DNA from: Paenibacillus ferrarius
Lineage (GTDB): Bacteria > Bacillota > Bacilli > Paenibacillales > NBRC-103111
NCBI RefSeq assembly: GCF_002027705.1
Contig: NZ_MBTG01000001.1
Location: forward strand, 62,001-126,000
Direction: 5' to 3'
DNA: 64,000 nt
Part shown: piece after piece, positions 35,972-43,851 of the stretch
Position numbering within the stretch: position 1 is the stretch's first letter
How the letters are laid out: each line of letters starts with the position of its first letter
Made by a program: the position numbers and the translations under genes
The notes under the pieces: generated by a model
The model's input: only the letters and a program-made list of their open reading frames with translations
What the model was told of the DNA's origin: nothing
The model's database searches: none

Positions 35972-36145
35972 GTGAAAATCACATTGTCAATTATGTTTAC
36001 CATTATCCTATTATTTTCATTCTCGACTCAAACTTTTGCAAGATCTTCACACTCTACATATAAATCCCACACATCGCACAAAAGTACACATTCACACAAA
36101 TCGACAACACACCATTATAAAGCCAAAGGAGCACAACATAAATGA
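35972..36145 (+). CDS. secreted histidine-rich 57-aa peptide
   Basis: Starts at GTG 35972 after AAGGCGG. A signal peptide (MKITLSIMFTIILLFSFS) with a likely cut after TFA, then a mature part of about 32 residues made almost only of His, Ser, Thr and Lys, with nine His. It overlaps the next gene's ATG by four bases (ATGA). It may bind metal or cell-surface polymers. Confidence 0.55.
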   Translation: MKITLSIMFTIILLFSFSTQTFARSSHSTYKSHTSHKSTHSHKSTTHHYKAKGAQHK

Positions 36146-36480
36146 AAAAATTAATCATCTTTATCCTAACTCTTATCCTGTTTTCACTTTTCACATCTCA
36201 AGCCTTTGCAGCATCAAACGAAACAACTGTCACGACTACAATTGATTATGTGTACTATGATAACAATGACCATATGTATTACGCGGTTACAACTGAGGAT
36301 AATACACCTTCTCAAGGCCGTTGGATGCTTGAAATTGAATCATTGTGCTCATTGGATACAAACACACTAGATAGACTAAATAAGGCATACAGAGGCTTAC
36401 ACGTTGTTATAACGTACACTGGAGATATTACAACAGATTCAGATATAGAAATTGTATCAACTGAATTTATAAGCCAATGA
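36142..36480 (+). CDS. secreted 112-aa protein
   Basis: Signal peptide MKKLIIFILTLILFSLFTSQ with AFA cut site; mature part about 88 residues, T- and D-rich, beta-like, one Cys. Coupled to the His-rich peptide gene by a 4-base overlap, so the two probably act together outside the cell. Not recognised. Confidence 0.65.
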   Translation: MKKLIIFILTLILFSLFTSQAFAASNETTVTTTIDYVYYDNNDHMYYAVTTEDNTPSQGRWMLEIESLCSLDTNTLDRLNKAYRGLHVVITYTGDITTDSDIEIVSTEFISQ

Positions 36481-36514
36481 ACGAACGATTTCAATGGATA
36501 TTTAATAAATAAAA

Positions 36515-36546
36515 AAAGACATTCCTATTCATTCAGGATTGTCTTT
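36515..36546. terminator. bidirectional terminator
   Basis: AAAGACATTCCT pairs with AGGATTGTCTTT (one mismatch), with A- and T-runs on the two sides. It ends the secreted-protein operon and the converging HTH gene. Confidence 0.7.
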
Positions 36547-36793
36547 TGTGTTCTATAGGTAAATATTTAATAACATCCGATTCCGTGAAAACTCTAAGTC
36601 CATTTGTCTGACCAAAGAAGTTTAAAGTATCAATAATTTTATGCAGCGTTTCAATCTTAATTTGTTTGGCTGATCCATTTGCTATCTCAGTAACAGTGTT
36701 GGATCGGATCTTACCCTCGACAGATAATTGATTCTTAGTAATACCAATTTCAACTAATGTTTTCTCTAAAACAAATTCAATTCTCGAATCCAT
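36533..36793 (-). CDS. HTH (XRE-type) repressor
   Basis: 86 residues, HTH pattern TKNQLSVEGKIRSNTVTEIA, followed by a helix IETLHKIIDTLNFFG. The only minus-strand gene in this part, divergent from the 36941 gene, whose promoter carries repeated GGTTGA half-sites; a local repressor is likely. Confidence 0.72.
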   Translation of the reverse strand: MDSRIEFVLEKTLVEIGITKNQLSVEGKIRSNTVTEIANGSAKQIKIETLHKIIDTLNFFGQTNGLRVFTESDVIKYLPIEHKRQS

Positions 36794-36859
36794 ATATTCT
36801 TTCCTCCTTGTCTGCTTGTTCTAAATGATACCATAAAAGGAAAACAAAATAAATCTAAA

Positions 36860-36905
36860 TAGTTCAACTTAAAGGGTTGACTCCAACGTAAAAGGTTGAT
36901 ATTAT
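36860..36905 (+). promoter_or_regulatory. promoter with operator half-sites
   Basis: TTGACT (36877-36882), 17-base spacer, TATTAT (36900-36905). GTTCAACTT, AAGGGTTGA and AAAGGTTGA surround the boxes as inverted and direct half-sites, a probable binding site of the divergent HTH protein. Confidence 0.6.
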
Positions 36906-36940
36906 ATATACATAAGGTAACACATACGGAGGCGATTGAA

Positions 36941-37153
36941 ATGGAAATTATTAAAATTGAAACCTCGCTTAGAACATATGAATTACATATTGAAAGTAAC
37001 AAAATTATCAAATGGTACAATATTGTTGAAGGTGAAAAAGTACCAATGAAGTTTGTAATGAAATCTGAAGGACATAAGGTTTATGAAGATAAGAAAGGTA
37101 AATTCATAAAAATAAACCATGAATTAGGAACATACAAACATTATATTAAATAG
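36941..37153 (+). CDS. hypothetical 70-aa protein
   Basis: ATG 36941 after GGAGGCGAT. Pattern MEIIKIETSLRTYELHIESN; beta-rich and basic at the end. First gene under the 36.9-kb promoter and followed by a terminator, so a single-gene unit. Confidence 0.55.
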   Translation: MEIIKIETSLRTYELHIESNKIIKWYNIVEGEKVPMKFVMKSEGHKVYEDKKGKFIKINHELGTYKHYIK

Positions 37154-37163
37154 TAAATATAAT

Positions 37164-37192
37164 AAGGGGATTTAGATCCCCTTGAATTTTTT
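37164..37192 (+). terminator. intrinsic terminator
   Basis: AAGGGGAT-TTAG-ATCCCCTT stem followed by GAATTTTTT. Confidence 0.85.
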
Positions 37193-37218
37193 CTCAATAG
37201 TTAATAGGAGAAATTACA

Positions 37219-37458
37219 ATGGATACATATTGTTACCGTGATGTAATTAAAGAATTGAATAAAAATGAAATTGAGAATTTACATTTCAAAGATATTAAAG
37301 AACAGTATTACGCGTCTCTTTGTAGTGATGGTAAAATAAGATGGTGTTTTTTTGATAGAGGATATTATAAGGATGAAAATTTATATAGTAAACAAACTCA
37401 AGAATATATGAAGAATGCTCAGTTTCTCAAAGTTATTGGTACGCATCCTTGGATATAA
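37219..37458 (+). CDS. hypothetical 79-aa protein
   Basis: ATG after ATAGGAGAAA. Tyr/Lys-rich, probably soluble. Not recognised. Confidence 0.5.
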   Translation: MDTYCYRDVIKELNKNEIENLHFKDIKEQYYASLCSDGKIRWCFFDRGYYKDENLYSKQTQEYMKNAQFLKVIGTHPWI

Positions 37459-37490
37459 GGCAGATTACGCTGCTAGGGAGGAAATAGTAA

Positions 37491-37700
37491 ATGGATATTG
37501 ACAAAGCATTAAAAGCAATGCCTAAAGAAATTACTTATGATCCAATGGAACATACTTCTATATCTGATTTACTTTTCTTGGTACAACACGAATTGGATTT
37601 GATGAGTGAAGAGCCAGAACACTTTGAACATGCTTCTAAGGCTGATTTAATTAATTTAAAAAGAAAATGTGTTAGCTTCATAAAAAAGTATAGCAAATAA
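37491..37700 (+). CDS. hypothetical 69-aa helical protein
   Basis: ATG after GGGAGGAAA. Helical, acidic then lysine-rich. Not recognised. Confidence 0.5.
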   Translation: MDIDKALKAMPKEITYDPMEHTSISDLLFLVQHELDLMSEEPEHFEHASKADLINLKRKCVSFIKKYSK

Positions 37701-37748
37701 AAGCAGGATTTCATCGCAATAAAAATAAAAAATGATGGAGTGATAACA

Positions 37749-38084
37749 ATGAGTAAACTTACACAAAATGATATTGAATGGTTAATAGATATGGTACAAC
37801 GTGGCGAACTCACTGCAGATCAGGCGAATGTCGAAAAAGTACGCATGGCACGTGTTCAAGTCGTGAGCAAATTATCTTCACAAGTTAGAAAAGCATTAAA
37901 TGCAGCTGTAAAAACTGGCTATCTAGCACACAAGAAAAAAGAAGAGAGAAAACCAGAGGTTTATTATCATCCAGACTTTGAACATATGGCAAATGAGGAA
38001 CGGAATAAGCATGAATTAGAAATTATTAGCGCACTTGCTGGAATTGTTGCTAGACCATACGAAAATATTCTAGGAGGAAATTAA
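37749..38084 (+). CDS. hypothetical 111-aa helical protein
   Basis: ATG 37749 preferred over GTG 37740 by ribosome-site spacing. Basic helical middle (HKKKEERK) and an N-terminal HTH-like part (LTADQANVEKVRMARVQVV). Possibly nucleic-acid binding. ATAAAAATAA lies just upstream (37719). Confidence 0.5.
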   Translation: MSKLTQNDIEWLIDMVQRGELTADQANVEKVRMARVQVVSKLSSQVRKALNAAVKTGYLAHKKKEERKPEVYYHPDFEHMANEERNKHELEIISALAGIVARPYENILGGN

Positions 38085-38085
38085 A

Positions 38086-38286
38086 ATGGATGATATCACA
38101 TCACCAAAATATAGCGTAGGCGATACAGTGTCTGCAAATTGGGCAGGAGGGCATACCACAATGCACGTTATTACAAGCATTAAAAGAACAGAACGAGGCT
38201 TCTGGTATACTTGGAAAGATGATGGTCGTAATTGTGGAAATGGACTTCACGAACATCACTTAAATATGATGCACAGTAAAAAGTAA
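38086..38286 (+). CDS. hypothetical 66-aa SH3-like protein
   Basis: Starts one base after the previous stop. Pattern YSVGDTVSANWAGGHTTMHV...GFWYTWKDDGR suggests a small beta-barrel. Role unknown. Confidence 0.5.
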   Translation: MDDITSPKYSVGDTVSANWAGGHTTMHVITSIKRTERGFWYTWKDDGRNCGNGLHEHHLNMMHSKK

Positions 38287-38367
38287 AATTCGGATTATGA
38301 CATATTTCTTTTACAAGTAAGATAATGAAACCTCACTTTTATTAGGTGACATAAAGGAGATTAATTA

Positions 38368-38598
38368 ATGCTAAAACTAAACGATTTCATATTGCTGAAG
38401 GCCATATATAGCGAGGAGCTTCACAACGCCATTCTAAAGCGCGATTCCGCGGCAATGAATGCAATTGTACAGAGGGACTATTCAGAGGAGCTAGAGGACG
38501 GTTATGTAAGCTTAGAGGCCATTGATACTGATAGGTTGTTCATTGAGTATAGTGAGATCCTGAATGATGAGGAAGTAATGGAAAGATTAATAATTTAA
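38368..38598 (+). CDS. hypothetical 76-aa acidic protein
   Basis: ATG after AAAGGAGAT. Helical, acidic C-terminus. Codon choice (GAG, CGC, AAG) is more GC-rich than in neighbours, which may indicate a different origin. Confidence 0.5.
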   Translation: MLKLNDFILLKAIYSEELHNAILKRDSAAMNAIVQRDYSEELEDGYVSLEAIDTDRLFIEYSEILNDEEVMERLII

Positions 38599-38601
38599 AT
38601 A

Positions 38602-38647
38602 ATAAAAATAAAGAATGTATTTACATATATAAATAAACGTGTATAAT
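38602..38647 (+). promoter_or_regulatory. promoter with ATAAAAATAA element
   Basis: ATAAAAATAA (38602-38611), TTTACA (38620-38625), 16-base spacer, TATAAT (38642-38647). Confidence 0.6.
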
Positions 38648-38681
38648 AAATAAATATAAGATATACATGGAGGCGATATAC

Positions 38682-38858
38682 ATGTTAGTTAAATTGAACG
38701 GTATTAAGTCTGTAGGATCTGTTGTAATTTATGTTGGCGGCAATAAAAAAGAGTACGAGTGTATTGTTGAATCATACAACGAAAAAAGTAATACATATGA
38801 GATTGGAACTGCAGATAATCGTTACGGATTCGGCAGTGCAAGTGAACGGAACAATTGA
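38682..38858 (+). CDS. hypothetical 58-aa protein
   Basis: ATG 38682 after GGAGGCGAT. Beta-rich (SVVIYVGGNKKEYECIV). Overlaps the next start by four bases. Confidence 0.5.
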   Translation: MLVKLNGIKSVGSVVIYVGGNKKEYECIVESYNEKSNTYEIGTADNRYGFGSASERNN

Positions 38859-39118
38859 TTCAACATAAAACACCAACAGAAGAGGCAATCAATGCTTATT
38901 ATGCAGCGGTTGAAAAAACAAATCAAGCTTGGATAGCTACTTGTGAAGAAATTAATAAAATCGTTCAAGGGCAGGGATATGCATCCAAGGTTGAATGTCC
39001 TAATGATGATTGGATTGAACGTCTTGAAGATGTGGGTTATGCTATGGGTTATGATGCTGCCTATGATGAAATGCACAAAGCGCAAAAAAATATGATCCAT
39101 TCGGCCATGTCGATATAG
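38855..39118 (+). CDS. hypothetical 87-aa protein, TTG start
   Basis: TTG 38855 overlaps the previous stop (TTGA), so translation is probably coupled. Helical, with the region EEAINAYYAAVEKTNQAW. Not recognised. Confidence 0.5.
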   Translation: MIQHKTPTEEAINAYYAAVEKTNQAWIATCEEINKIVQGQGYASKVECPNDDWIERLEDVGYAMGYDAAYDEMHKAQKNMIHSAMSI

Positions 39119-39144
39119 TAATGGAAGGATTTCCACTTTGAATA

Positions 39145-39192
39145 ATAAAAATAAAATATGTATTTACATACATAAATATTATGTGATATAAT
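39145..39192 (+). promoter_or_regulatory. promoter with ATAAAAATAA element
   Basis: ATAAAAATAA (39145-39154), TTTACA (39163-39168), 18-base spacer, TATAAT (39187-39192). The layout nearly repeats the 38.6-kb promoter, including the TGTATTTACATA context. Confidence 0.6.
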
Positions 39193-39229
39193 CTCATTAT
39201 CGAGTTAATATATAGGAGGCGGTTATTTT

Positions 39230-39430
39230 ATGAATCTATACGTAAACCACCAGAAGAAAATTATTTGTGAGACAGTGAAAGAAATCAATTGTCCTGATGT
39301 GAGCGGAATAGGTAAAATTGAAAGTGAGTATAAAGGTGTAAAAGAACTACAAGCGAAAATGTTTGTTGAAAAAGAAGGTTTTCGAAAAGTAACTACGAAA
39401 GAATTTAGAGATTTACTCAAGGCTCACTAG
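39230..39430 (+). CDS. hypothetical 66-aa protein
   Basis: ATG after ATAGGAGGCGG. Lysine-rich, no motif. Confidence 0.5.
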   Translation: MNLYVNHQKKIICETVKEINCPDVSGIGKIESEYKGVKELQAKMFVEKEGFRKVTTKEFRDLLKAH

Positions 39431-39497
39431 TATGATAAATGAGTTGTTTTATTGAGAGTAAGAATTTGGTAATATATGAACAACAGGAGGTGCCTCT

Positions 39498-39962
39498 ATG
39501 ATTCAAAGTAAAATTGCAATTGGTACTAACGTAACTATTACTAGTGGTCGTTTTAAGGACTTCAGTGGTGTAGTTGTAGATCATTTTACAGCAACCAGTA
39601 AGGAAACAAATAGGGTCGAAACAGGAGTAATTGTCAAGAACGAAGACGGAGAAGAACGACAAGCATTTGACACTAAAGTTGAAATAGTTAACTCACATTT
39701 GGAATTTGAAAAGTATTATATAGAAGAAACCAACAAATTATCTGAAGTTCAATTAAAAAGCTATTTATGTTTAGATGGGAAAGAAAGAACCATTTCAATA
39801 AAAAAAGACTATAATGGGAATCTTCATTTCTCATTTAGATTGATTAAGAATGGCGAGACTTGGGGAGCTTCACATTCTACATACAACTTAAATAAAAAAA
39901 TATTTGGAGATTCACTTGAAAATTTACTTGGAGAGGCCTTTCATAAATTTGAAAGTGAATAG
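39498..39962 (+). CDS. hypothetical 154-aa protein with KOW-like N-terminus
   Basis: ATG after CAGGAGGTG. Residues 5-60 (IGTNVTITSGRFKDFSGVVV) look like a KOW/SH3-type barrel as in ribosomal and NusG-like proteins; the rest is mixed alpha/beta. Role unknown. Confidence 0.5.
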   Translation: MIQSKIAIGTNVTITSGRFKDFSGVVVDHFTATSKETNRVETGVIVKNEDGEERQAFDTKVEIVNSHLEFEKYYIEETNKLSEVQLKSYLCLDGKERTISIKKDYNGNLHFSFRLIKNGETWGASHSTYNLNKKIFGDSLENLLGEAFHKFESE

Positions 39963-40121
39963 AGGATATTTGTATGAAAAAAACGTGCAATGGATGCGGA
40001 GAATGAAAAACATATGGAAACTTCACTAGTCTGATATGACCTTGTGAGGCTTTTTTCTATTTGCATACAAATGCATGTTCGTGCGATACTGTTCTTATAA
40101 CAGTTAAGGAGAATTATGGAT

Positions 40122-40775
40122 ATGCGAAATATTACTTTCCTCATTACAATGGCAAGTGTCATTGCACTAACAGGCTGCAGCTCAACGCCAAAGACAATAG
40201 ATGTAGCAACTAAACCTACTCAAACTCCAATTTCATTAAGTGCTTCCGCATCACCAAAACCAACCGAGGCTCCAATTAAGCAACAAGCAAACGATGAGTA
40301 TTATTTTACTAAAGCAGATCAGCATCCAGAGAAGGCATTGATTGATGTAATCAATTCATCAAAGACAACCTTGGATATCGCTATCTATAGCTTAACTCAT
40401 CCTGATATTGTCGCGGCTATTAAAGAAGCCAAGAAACGCGGAGTGGTTGTAAGGATTATTACTGACAAAATACAATCATCTGGTAAGACACAAGAAGAGG
40501 CATTGAAACTTTTAGGAAGCTCAGATATCCCTATGAAGGTTAACAAACATAGTGGACTTATGCATCTTAAAGTGACCATTGCAGATAAGCAGGTTGTTAC
40601 AACAGGATCTTACAACTATTCAAAAGCAGCTTCCACGACGAACGATGAAGTATTAATGGTTATCCGAAACAGTGACGCAGCTAATACTTTTTCAGAGCAA
40701 TTTGATAATATGTGGAACGATACAAAAGGTTTTGAAAAGATAGAAAAGAAAATCGCACAAAAGTCAACGAAGTAA
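40122..40775 (+). CDS. lipoprotein with phospholipase D-type nuclease domain
   Basis: About 217 residues; ATG 40122 preferred over 40116 by spacing from AAGGAG. A type II signal peptide ends in the lipobox LTGC, followed by a T/P/S-rich linker, then a single PLD domain (DIAIYSLTHPDI ... HLKVTIADKQVVTTGSYNYS) with the HxK(x)4D signature, as in Nuc-type nucleases. It would be anchored outside the membrane and cut DNA or lipid there; superinfection exclusion is one possible job. Confidence 0.75.
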   Translation: MRNITFLITMASVIALTGCSSTPKTIDVATKPTQTPISLSASASPKPTEAPIKQQANDEYYFTKADQHPEKALIDVINSSKTTLDIAIYSLTHPDIVAAIKEAKKRGVVVRIITDKIQSSGKTQEEALKLLGSSDIPMKVNKHSGLMHLKVTIADKQVVTTGSYNYSKAASTTNDEVLMVIRNSDAANTFSEQFDNMWNDTKGFEKIEKKIAQKSTK

Positions 40776-40777
40776 TA

Positions 40778-40820
40778 TCCCTCATTCACTAATCGTCAAT
40801 GATTGGTGGAGGGACTTTTT
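40778..40820 (+). terminator. intrinsic terminator
   Basis: TCCCTC...CACTAATC pairs with GATTGGTG-GAGGGA (small bulge), followed by CTTTTTT. Confidence 0.75.
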
Positions 40821-40866
40821 TATTTATTAACCCAATAAAAGTTCAATCTTAAAGGAGAGGCCATTA

Positions 40867-41301
40867 ATGATAGCGGATATTCAAGGATTAACTGAAGAAT
40901 TTGTCTCTGCTATTTCAAAAATTGATTTTACTCAATATAATTATTACATGAATTTCAGAAATTTCCCACGTGGTTGTTGTGGTGACACTTGCGATTTACT
41001 TCAATATTTTTTATTTCAAAAAGGAATTCTGACTACTTATATTGCGAAACACAGGATAGGCAAACAAGGAACTCATGCGTGGTTGGAATATGAAGATTAC
41101 ATTATTGACCCAACAATTGGTCAATTTCCTACATATATAGGTGTCAAATATGAAGTAACAAATAATAAAAGTTGGCATGACAAAAACTTCGGAGTTAATA
41201 TTGCAGTTAGAACTTTGACTTATAAAGATGAATTTAATAGTATGTCCATCATTAGACTTGACTCACTTTATAAAATAATCTTAGAACAAATGAATCGGTA
41301 G
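40867..41301 (+). CDS. cysteine-peptidase/transglutaminase-like protein
   Basis: A 144-residue protein. PRGCCGDTCDLL supplies a candidate nucleophile Cys at the start of a helix, GTHAWLEYED the His, and YIIDPTIG the Asp, in the order and spacing of the transglutaminase-like fold. No signal peptide, so it acts in the cytoplasm. Substrate unknown; it could cleave or crosslink a protein. Confidence 0.55.
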   Translation: MIADIQGLTEEFVSAISKIDFTQYNYYMNFRNFPRGCCGDTCDLLQYFLFQKGILTTYIAKHRIGKQGTHAWLEYEDYIIDPTIGQFPTYIGVKYEVTNNKSWHDKNFGVNIAVRTLTYKDEFNSMSIIRLDSLYKIILEQMNR

Positions 41302-41501
41302 TGAGAAGGTTTAATTATATAAATAAGAATAATATTTTTTGATCTTTTCTTTCAAAACGTTTAATAAAATGTATCTTTCATAGGCAATATCGTACATTTC
41401 AGAAAAATAATTACTGAAATTTTCGGCGAATAATGTTAGAATTTGTATATTATTGTAATATAACAAATTCCACACAACTGTGGACTACTAGAGGTATCCA
41501 T

Positions 41502-41831
41502 ATGATAAAATGTCCTACTTGCTCAAAAAATAACAATTTACAAAAGTATTGTGGTAATTGTGGGAGTCCCTTACTTGTTGAAGGGGTTGAATTTCATAAT
41601 GAGAATGCGGCTACTTTTTCAGAGTCAGATAAAAGTGAAATAAAAATAAGCTTTATGTATGGCTCACTTATATTTTTTCAAAAGTTGATAACTTGGATTT
41701 TCTTATTCTGCATTGGAGCTAAATTACTTTTTGCTGCTTCAATTAATTTAATGCCAAGTTTTACTTATTTTTTGCAATTGAGAAAATCCTATTTTTTTGT
41801 AACATCTTTAGTGATCCTGCTATTTTTGTAA
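41502..41831 (+). CDS. zinc-ribbon membrane protein
   Basis: 109 residues; ATG 41502. An N-terminal zinc ribbon CPTCS ... CGNCG is followed by a linker and two membrane spans (LITWIFLFCIGAKLLFAA and YFFVTSLVILLFL). Similar two-part proteins are common and uncharacterised in Bacilli. Confidence 0.6.
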   Translation: MIKCPTCSKNNNLQKYCGNCGSPLLVEGVEFHNENAATFSESDKSEIKISFMYGSLIFFQKLITWIFLFCIGAKLLFAASINLMPSFTYFLQLRKSYFFVTSLVILLFL

Positions 41832-41866
41832 TATTTATATTCCCATCAATCTCCTAAAGAAATCTT

Positions 41867-41900
41867 AAACACCTCATTGTACAATTAGTATGAGGTGTTT
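41867..41900 (+). promoter_or_regulatory. hairpin that hides the ribosome site of the ligase gene
   Basis: Perfect 11-base arms AAACACCTCAT and ATGAGGTGTTT with a 12-base loop. The GAGGTG in the right arm is the ribosome site for ATG 41904, so folding would block translation. It may also act as a weak terminator for the previous gene. Confidence 0.6.
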
Positions 41901-41903
41901 ATT

Positions 41904-42749
41904 ATGTTTGTTTCGCCACAGCTATTGACTTATGCTCCAGAAAATAAACCTTTCAATTCTAAGAATCACATTTCTGAATTAAAATTAGATGGTTTTAGGT
42001 GTATTATTTCCAATGTGGAAAAACTTTATGTTTACAGCCGACACAATAATAATATGACAAATAAATTTCCTGAGCTGCAGAGTCATCCTTTGCCAGAAGG
42101 TACAATATTGGATGGCGAATTAATTGTGGCAGACCATCAAGGTAAACCTGATTTCGAAGCAATGTCAGCTCGTTTCTTATCAAACAAAGATAAAACACCA
42201 GTAACATTTTGCGCTTTTGATATCATTAGATACAAGGGAATTGACGTAACCAGCTTGTCGCTGCTAAAACGTAAAGAACTTCTAGAGGAATCTTTTTCAG
42301 AAACTGAACGATATACAAAAGTAAAAGTGTATGAAGGTGACGCGGTACAATATTTCGAACAGGTTAGTAAACTTGGTCTTGAGGGCATAGTGATGAAATC
42401 AATTGGTAAGAATTCAAAGTATGAAATAGATAAAAGATCCAAACAATGGTTGAAGGTAATTAACTGGACTTATGCCAATGTCTACATATCTGGCTATAGG
42501 AAGAATGACTTTGGTTTATTGGTGTCAATAGACTCAGCAAGCGGCTCTAAGGTGCCTGTGGGTGTAGTTGAGTTTGGTGTAACACCTGAACACAAGAAGG
42601 CTTTAAACAGTGTTAAACAGCGTTTAGTGTACAAAGAGGATAAGAACTTCGCATACATGGAGCCATTGATCATGGCGAAGATTAAAACAAGAAATTGGAC
42701 TAAGAATGGTAAGTTGAGAAGTCCTGTGTTTGTTGAATTTGTGATATAA
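41904..42749 (+). CDS. ATP-dependent DNA ligase
   Basis: 281 residues. Nucleotidyltransferase motifs: I ELKLDGFR (Lys27 for AMP), III LDGELIV, IIIa FCAFDIIR, IV LEGIVMKS, V QWLKV, followed by a C-terminal OB domain ending KLRSPVFVEF. Length and motif set match phage/LigD-type minimal ligases that seal nicks. A hairpin over its ribosome site suggests regulated translation. Confidence 0.9.
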   Translation: MFVSPQLLTYAPENKPFNSKNHISELKLDGFRCIISNVEKLYVYSRHNNNMTNKFPELQSHPLPEGTILDGELIVADHQGKPDFEAMSARFLSNKDKTPVTFCAFDIIRYKGIDVTSLSLLKRKELLEESFSETERYTKVKVYEGDAVQYFEQVSKLGLEGIVMKSIGKNSKYEIDKRSKQWLKVINWTYANVYISGYRKNDFGLLVSIDSASGSKVPVGVVEFGVTPEHKKALNSVKQRLVYKEDKNFAYMEPLIMAKIKTRNWTKNGKLRSPVFVEFVI

Positions 42750-42783
42750 TATTAGAAATCCTACTCGAAGGAATAATATAAAC

Positions 42784-43206
42784 ATGCTAAAAAGCTTTGA
42801 TGTTTTTGATAAAAGGTATAGAGATGAAAACAATTGTGTTAAATACTATGATGTCAGTGTCCATATAATTGATTTTCATGGTGAGAGAACTTACTCTAAT
42901 TCAGTAAACGTAAGAGAAATTAGAATACTCATAGACACAGAAGAAAAAATTCAAATTGAAGTTGATCGTAAGAAGATAATATACAGAAAAAGAAAAACAA
43001 TGGACATTGCAAATGATTTTAGGGAAATTAGTGGTTTCAATGGGTTTGGAATTGGCTTTGCTTTAAGCTGCCACGAAGATGAAATCGATCAAGCCACAGA
43101 TTTATGTACAACAAAACTATGGAAGCAGATTAAGTCTAGAAAAGGAATTCCTGATTGGGTTCATGAGTTTGCTGATAAAGAGCCAAAGGTATACAAAAGT
43201 AAGTAG
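42784..43206 (+). CDS. hypothetical 140-aa protein
   Basis: ATG after GAAGGAATA. Mixed alpha/beta, ends in a basic tail. Downstream of the ligase with its own terminator. Not recognised. Confidence 0.5.
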   Translation: MLKSFDVFDKRYRDENNCVKYYDVSVHIIDFHGERTYSNSVNVREIRILIDTEEKIQIEVDRKKIIYRKRKTMDIANDFREISGFNGFGIGFALSCHEDEIDQATDLCTTKLWKQIKSRKGIPDWVHEFADKEPKVYKSK

Positions 43207-43232
43207 AGAGCAATATTACTACTTACTTTTTT
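43195..43232 (+). terminator. intrinsic terminator
   Basis: AAAAGTAAGTAG pairs with CTACTTACTTTT, followed by T-rich sequence; the stem overlaps the end of the upstream gene. Confidence 0.85.
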
Positions 43233-43298
43233 CTTTATAAGAAGTTGATTTCATTGTGTTTTATATAATAAAAATAAAATATATAAATTTAAATATTA

Positions 43299-43327
43299 TT
43301 GACATCACGTATGCGTGATGATATAAT
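43299..43327 (+). promoter_or_regulatory. consensus promoter with palindromic operator in the spacer
   Basis: TTGACA (43299-43304), 17-base spacer, TATAAT (43322-43327). The spacer holds CATCACG-TATG-CGTGATG (43303-43320), an operator-like palindrome. A copy of ATAAAAATAA lies 21 bases upstream (43268). Confidence 0.75.
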
Positions 43328-43369
43328 TAAGGCAAGATAAGGAAAAGAAACCTGAAACAAGGTGATTAA

Positions 43370-43819
43370 GTGGCATATAAAATTAACTTAAATGATCCTC
43401 GAATTATGAGTTCTAAGGATGCAGTGAATAAGTGGGAGATTGATGACTCAACTTTACGAAAGAAAATAACTAATTTCCCAGAAGGAACGATAAGAAAATT
43501 AGGAAGAGATTGGGTAGTGACAAAAGAAGGAATGGAAGCAGTATTTGGAAAATTGAAAAATGAGGAGTTGTTGAAAATGGAAAAGTATATTATTAACTAT
43601 CACACTGGAATTAAGAATGAGGTAGAAGTTAATCACTTGCTGGAGGCACAAGAGTTAGCTTTTGATGGCATTGCTTACACACAAGAAAACATCACAATCG
43701 AAACTTTAAAAGGGGAAGTATTATCAATTGCTAGATGGCATGGTACAGAACCAGATGAGGATGATGATGTACTTTGTGAAGTTGGCAAAGGATTTTATTC
43801 TCTGTGGAGTGAATATTAA
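43370..43819 (+). CDS. HTH-domain protein, 149 aa
   Basis: GTG 43370 after AAGGTGA. N-terminal DNA-binding motif MSSKDAVNKWEIDDSTLRKK (an excisionase-like or phage 'HTH-17'-type domain) with GRDWVVTKEGM. The C-terminal half is acidic. It may recognise the palindrome in its own promoter. Confidence 0.6.
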   Translation: MAYKINLNDPRIMSSKDAVNKWEIDDSTLRKKITNFPEGTIRKLGRDWVVTKEGMEAVFGKLKNEELLKMEKYIINYHTGIKNEVEVNHLLEAQELAFDGIAYTQENITIETLKGEVLSIARWHGTEPDEDDDVLCEVGKGFYSLWSEY

Positions 43820-43851
43820 CAAGGAAAAATTGAAAATATTTGGGTGAGAAA

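Noticed and set aside
36036-36245. 69-codon frame overlapping the two secreted-protein genes
   Set aside because: Both other frames encode clear signal-peptide proteins with ribosome sites; this frame has none.
39974-40006. Nine-residue frame MKKTCNGCGE
   Set aside because: Looks like the start of a zinc-finger protein cut by a stop; too short to call a gene.
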